This document shows, piece after piece, positions 5,224 to 5,478 of a stretch of 5,478 nucleotides of DNA. Position numbers and translations under genes: made by a program. The notes beneath the pieces are model-generated. The model saw only the letters and a program-made list of their open reading frames with translations. It was not told the origin of the DNA and ran no database searches. This DNA comes from Spirochaetaceae bacterium (GTDB lineage: Bacteria; Spirochaetota; Spirochaetia; Treponematales; Breznakiellaceae): NCBI GenBank assembly GCA_031257075.1, contig JAIRPM010000031.1, positions 1 through 5,478 of the forward strand, given 5' to 3'. Positions within the stretch are counted from its first letter, which is position 1; the number at the start of each line of letters is the position of its first letter.

Positions 5224-5270
5224 GAAAGAGTTGTTGTAAAACTTCGGCACTTTTATTCATGGAGGCTACT

Positions 5271-5478
5271 ATGGCAGTAAAAGAAATTAAGACCACCTGC
5301 GCGTATTGCGGCGCGGGGTGCCAACTGATGTTTACCGTTGACCAAGCGGCAAACAAAAGCCTGGACGTGCGTCCCGCTCCCGGCAGGACAAACGACGGTA
5401 CAGCCTGTTTGAAGGGCTGGTATGGCTGGGATTACCTGAACGACCCGCAAATTCTAACCAAACGGCTAAAAAAACCGA
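5271..5478 (+). CDS. Formate dehydrogenase alpha subunit (FdhF/FdhA type), N-terminal part, cut by window end
   Basis: The first 69 codons of a molybdopterin (or tungstopterin) oxidoreductase. The N-terminal [4Fe-4S] motif is TTCAYCGAGC with cysteines at 10, 13 and 17 and the fourth at 46. C46-L-K48-G corresponds to the C-L-K-G of E. coli FDH-H, whose lysine lies between the cluster and the pterin. GWYGWDYLNDPQILTKRLKKP then resembles the start of the catalytic domain in formate dehydrogenases. The family normally reduces CO2 or oxidises formate. The active-site Cys or Sec codon, around residue 140 in relatives, lies outside the window, so it is unknown which form this is. GGAGG (5261-5265) is 5 nt before ATG 5271. 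An in-frame ATG at 5259 overlaps that site and is less likely. Other members of the superfamily (NuoG-like, nitrate reductase) remain possible. Confidence 0.78.
   Translation, partial: MAVKEIKTTCAYCGAGCQLMFTVDQAANKSLDVRPAPGRTNDGTACLKGWYGWDYLNDPQILTKRLKKP

Noticed and set aside
5096..5239. A 47-codon open frame from ATG 5096 to TAA 5237-5239, ending in a Leu/Lys/Cys-rich tail
   Set aside because: No Shine-Dalgarno, it spans both hairpins and the T-rich stretch, and its composition is unlike a known protein; more likely chance.

Overview
The window looks like ordinary chromosomal DNA from a spirochaete-like anaerobe, with an accessory-looking stretch near its right end. Base composition is roughly half G+C by eye. 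A formate dehydrogenase, ParA/ParB of chromosomal type and the general sequence style would fit a gut-type Treponema (for example the termite-gut lineage). This placement is an inference from protein flavour and gene mix, not from a search.

Left part (1-1372, plus strand): the tail of a protein resembling the C-terminal barrel of U32-family peptidases, a short intergenic region with a promoter, then prfB (peptide chain release factor 2). prfB is split between two frames by the classical autoregulatory +1 frameshift site (AGGAGG, then CTT TGA), so the full protein is 366 residues starting at ATG 271. Its stop-codon recognition tripeptide reads SPY rather than the usual SPF.

Middle part (1362-4889, minus strand): four genes in the same direction, in transcription order a membrane-anchored GGDEF diguanylate cyclase, parA, parB and rnhB (ribonuclease HII). 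parA, parB and rnhB are tightly packed: a 22-nt gap, then a start/stop overlap. rnhB runs head-on into prfB, the two coding ends overlapping by 11 bp. parA has a consensus TATAAT box placed so that its mRNA would be leaderless or nearly so. The cyclase appears to start at an AUU codon 42 codons upstream of its first ATG: a strong GGGAGG ribosome binding site sits there, and the extension supplies the missing half of a first membrane helix.

Right part (4903-5270): no convincing gene. It begins with a dense cluster of three consecutive inverted repeats (4903-5048) built from variants of one motif, abutting the ribosome binding site of the cyclase gene. This could be a MITE-like element or a structured leader RNA. 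Next come two further hairpins, the second followed by a T-rich run, and a promoter-like pair upstream of the last gene. The window ends in the first 69 codons (5271 onward) of a molybdopterin/tungstopterin oxidoreductase with the [4Fe-4S] motif typical of formate dehydrogenase alpha subunits.

Functionally the window holds translation termination (prfB), chromosome partition (parAB), ribonucleotide removal from DNA (rnhB), c-di-GMP signalling and formate/CO2 metabolism. I see no clearly new multi-gene system. The least explained signals are the AUU-start cyclase and the hairpin cluster beside it.
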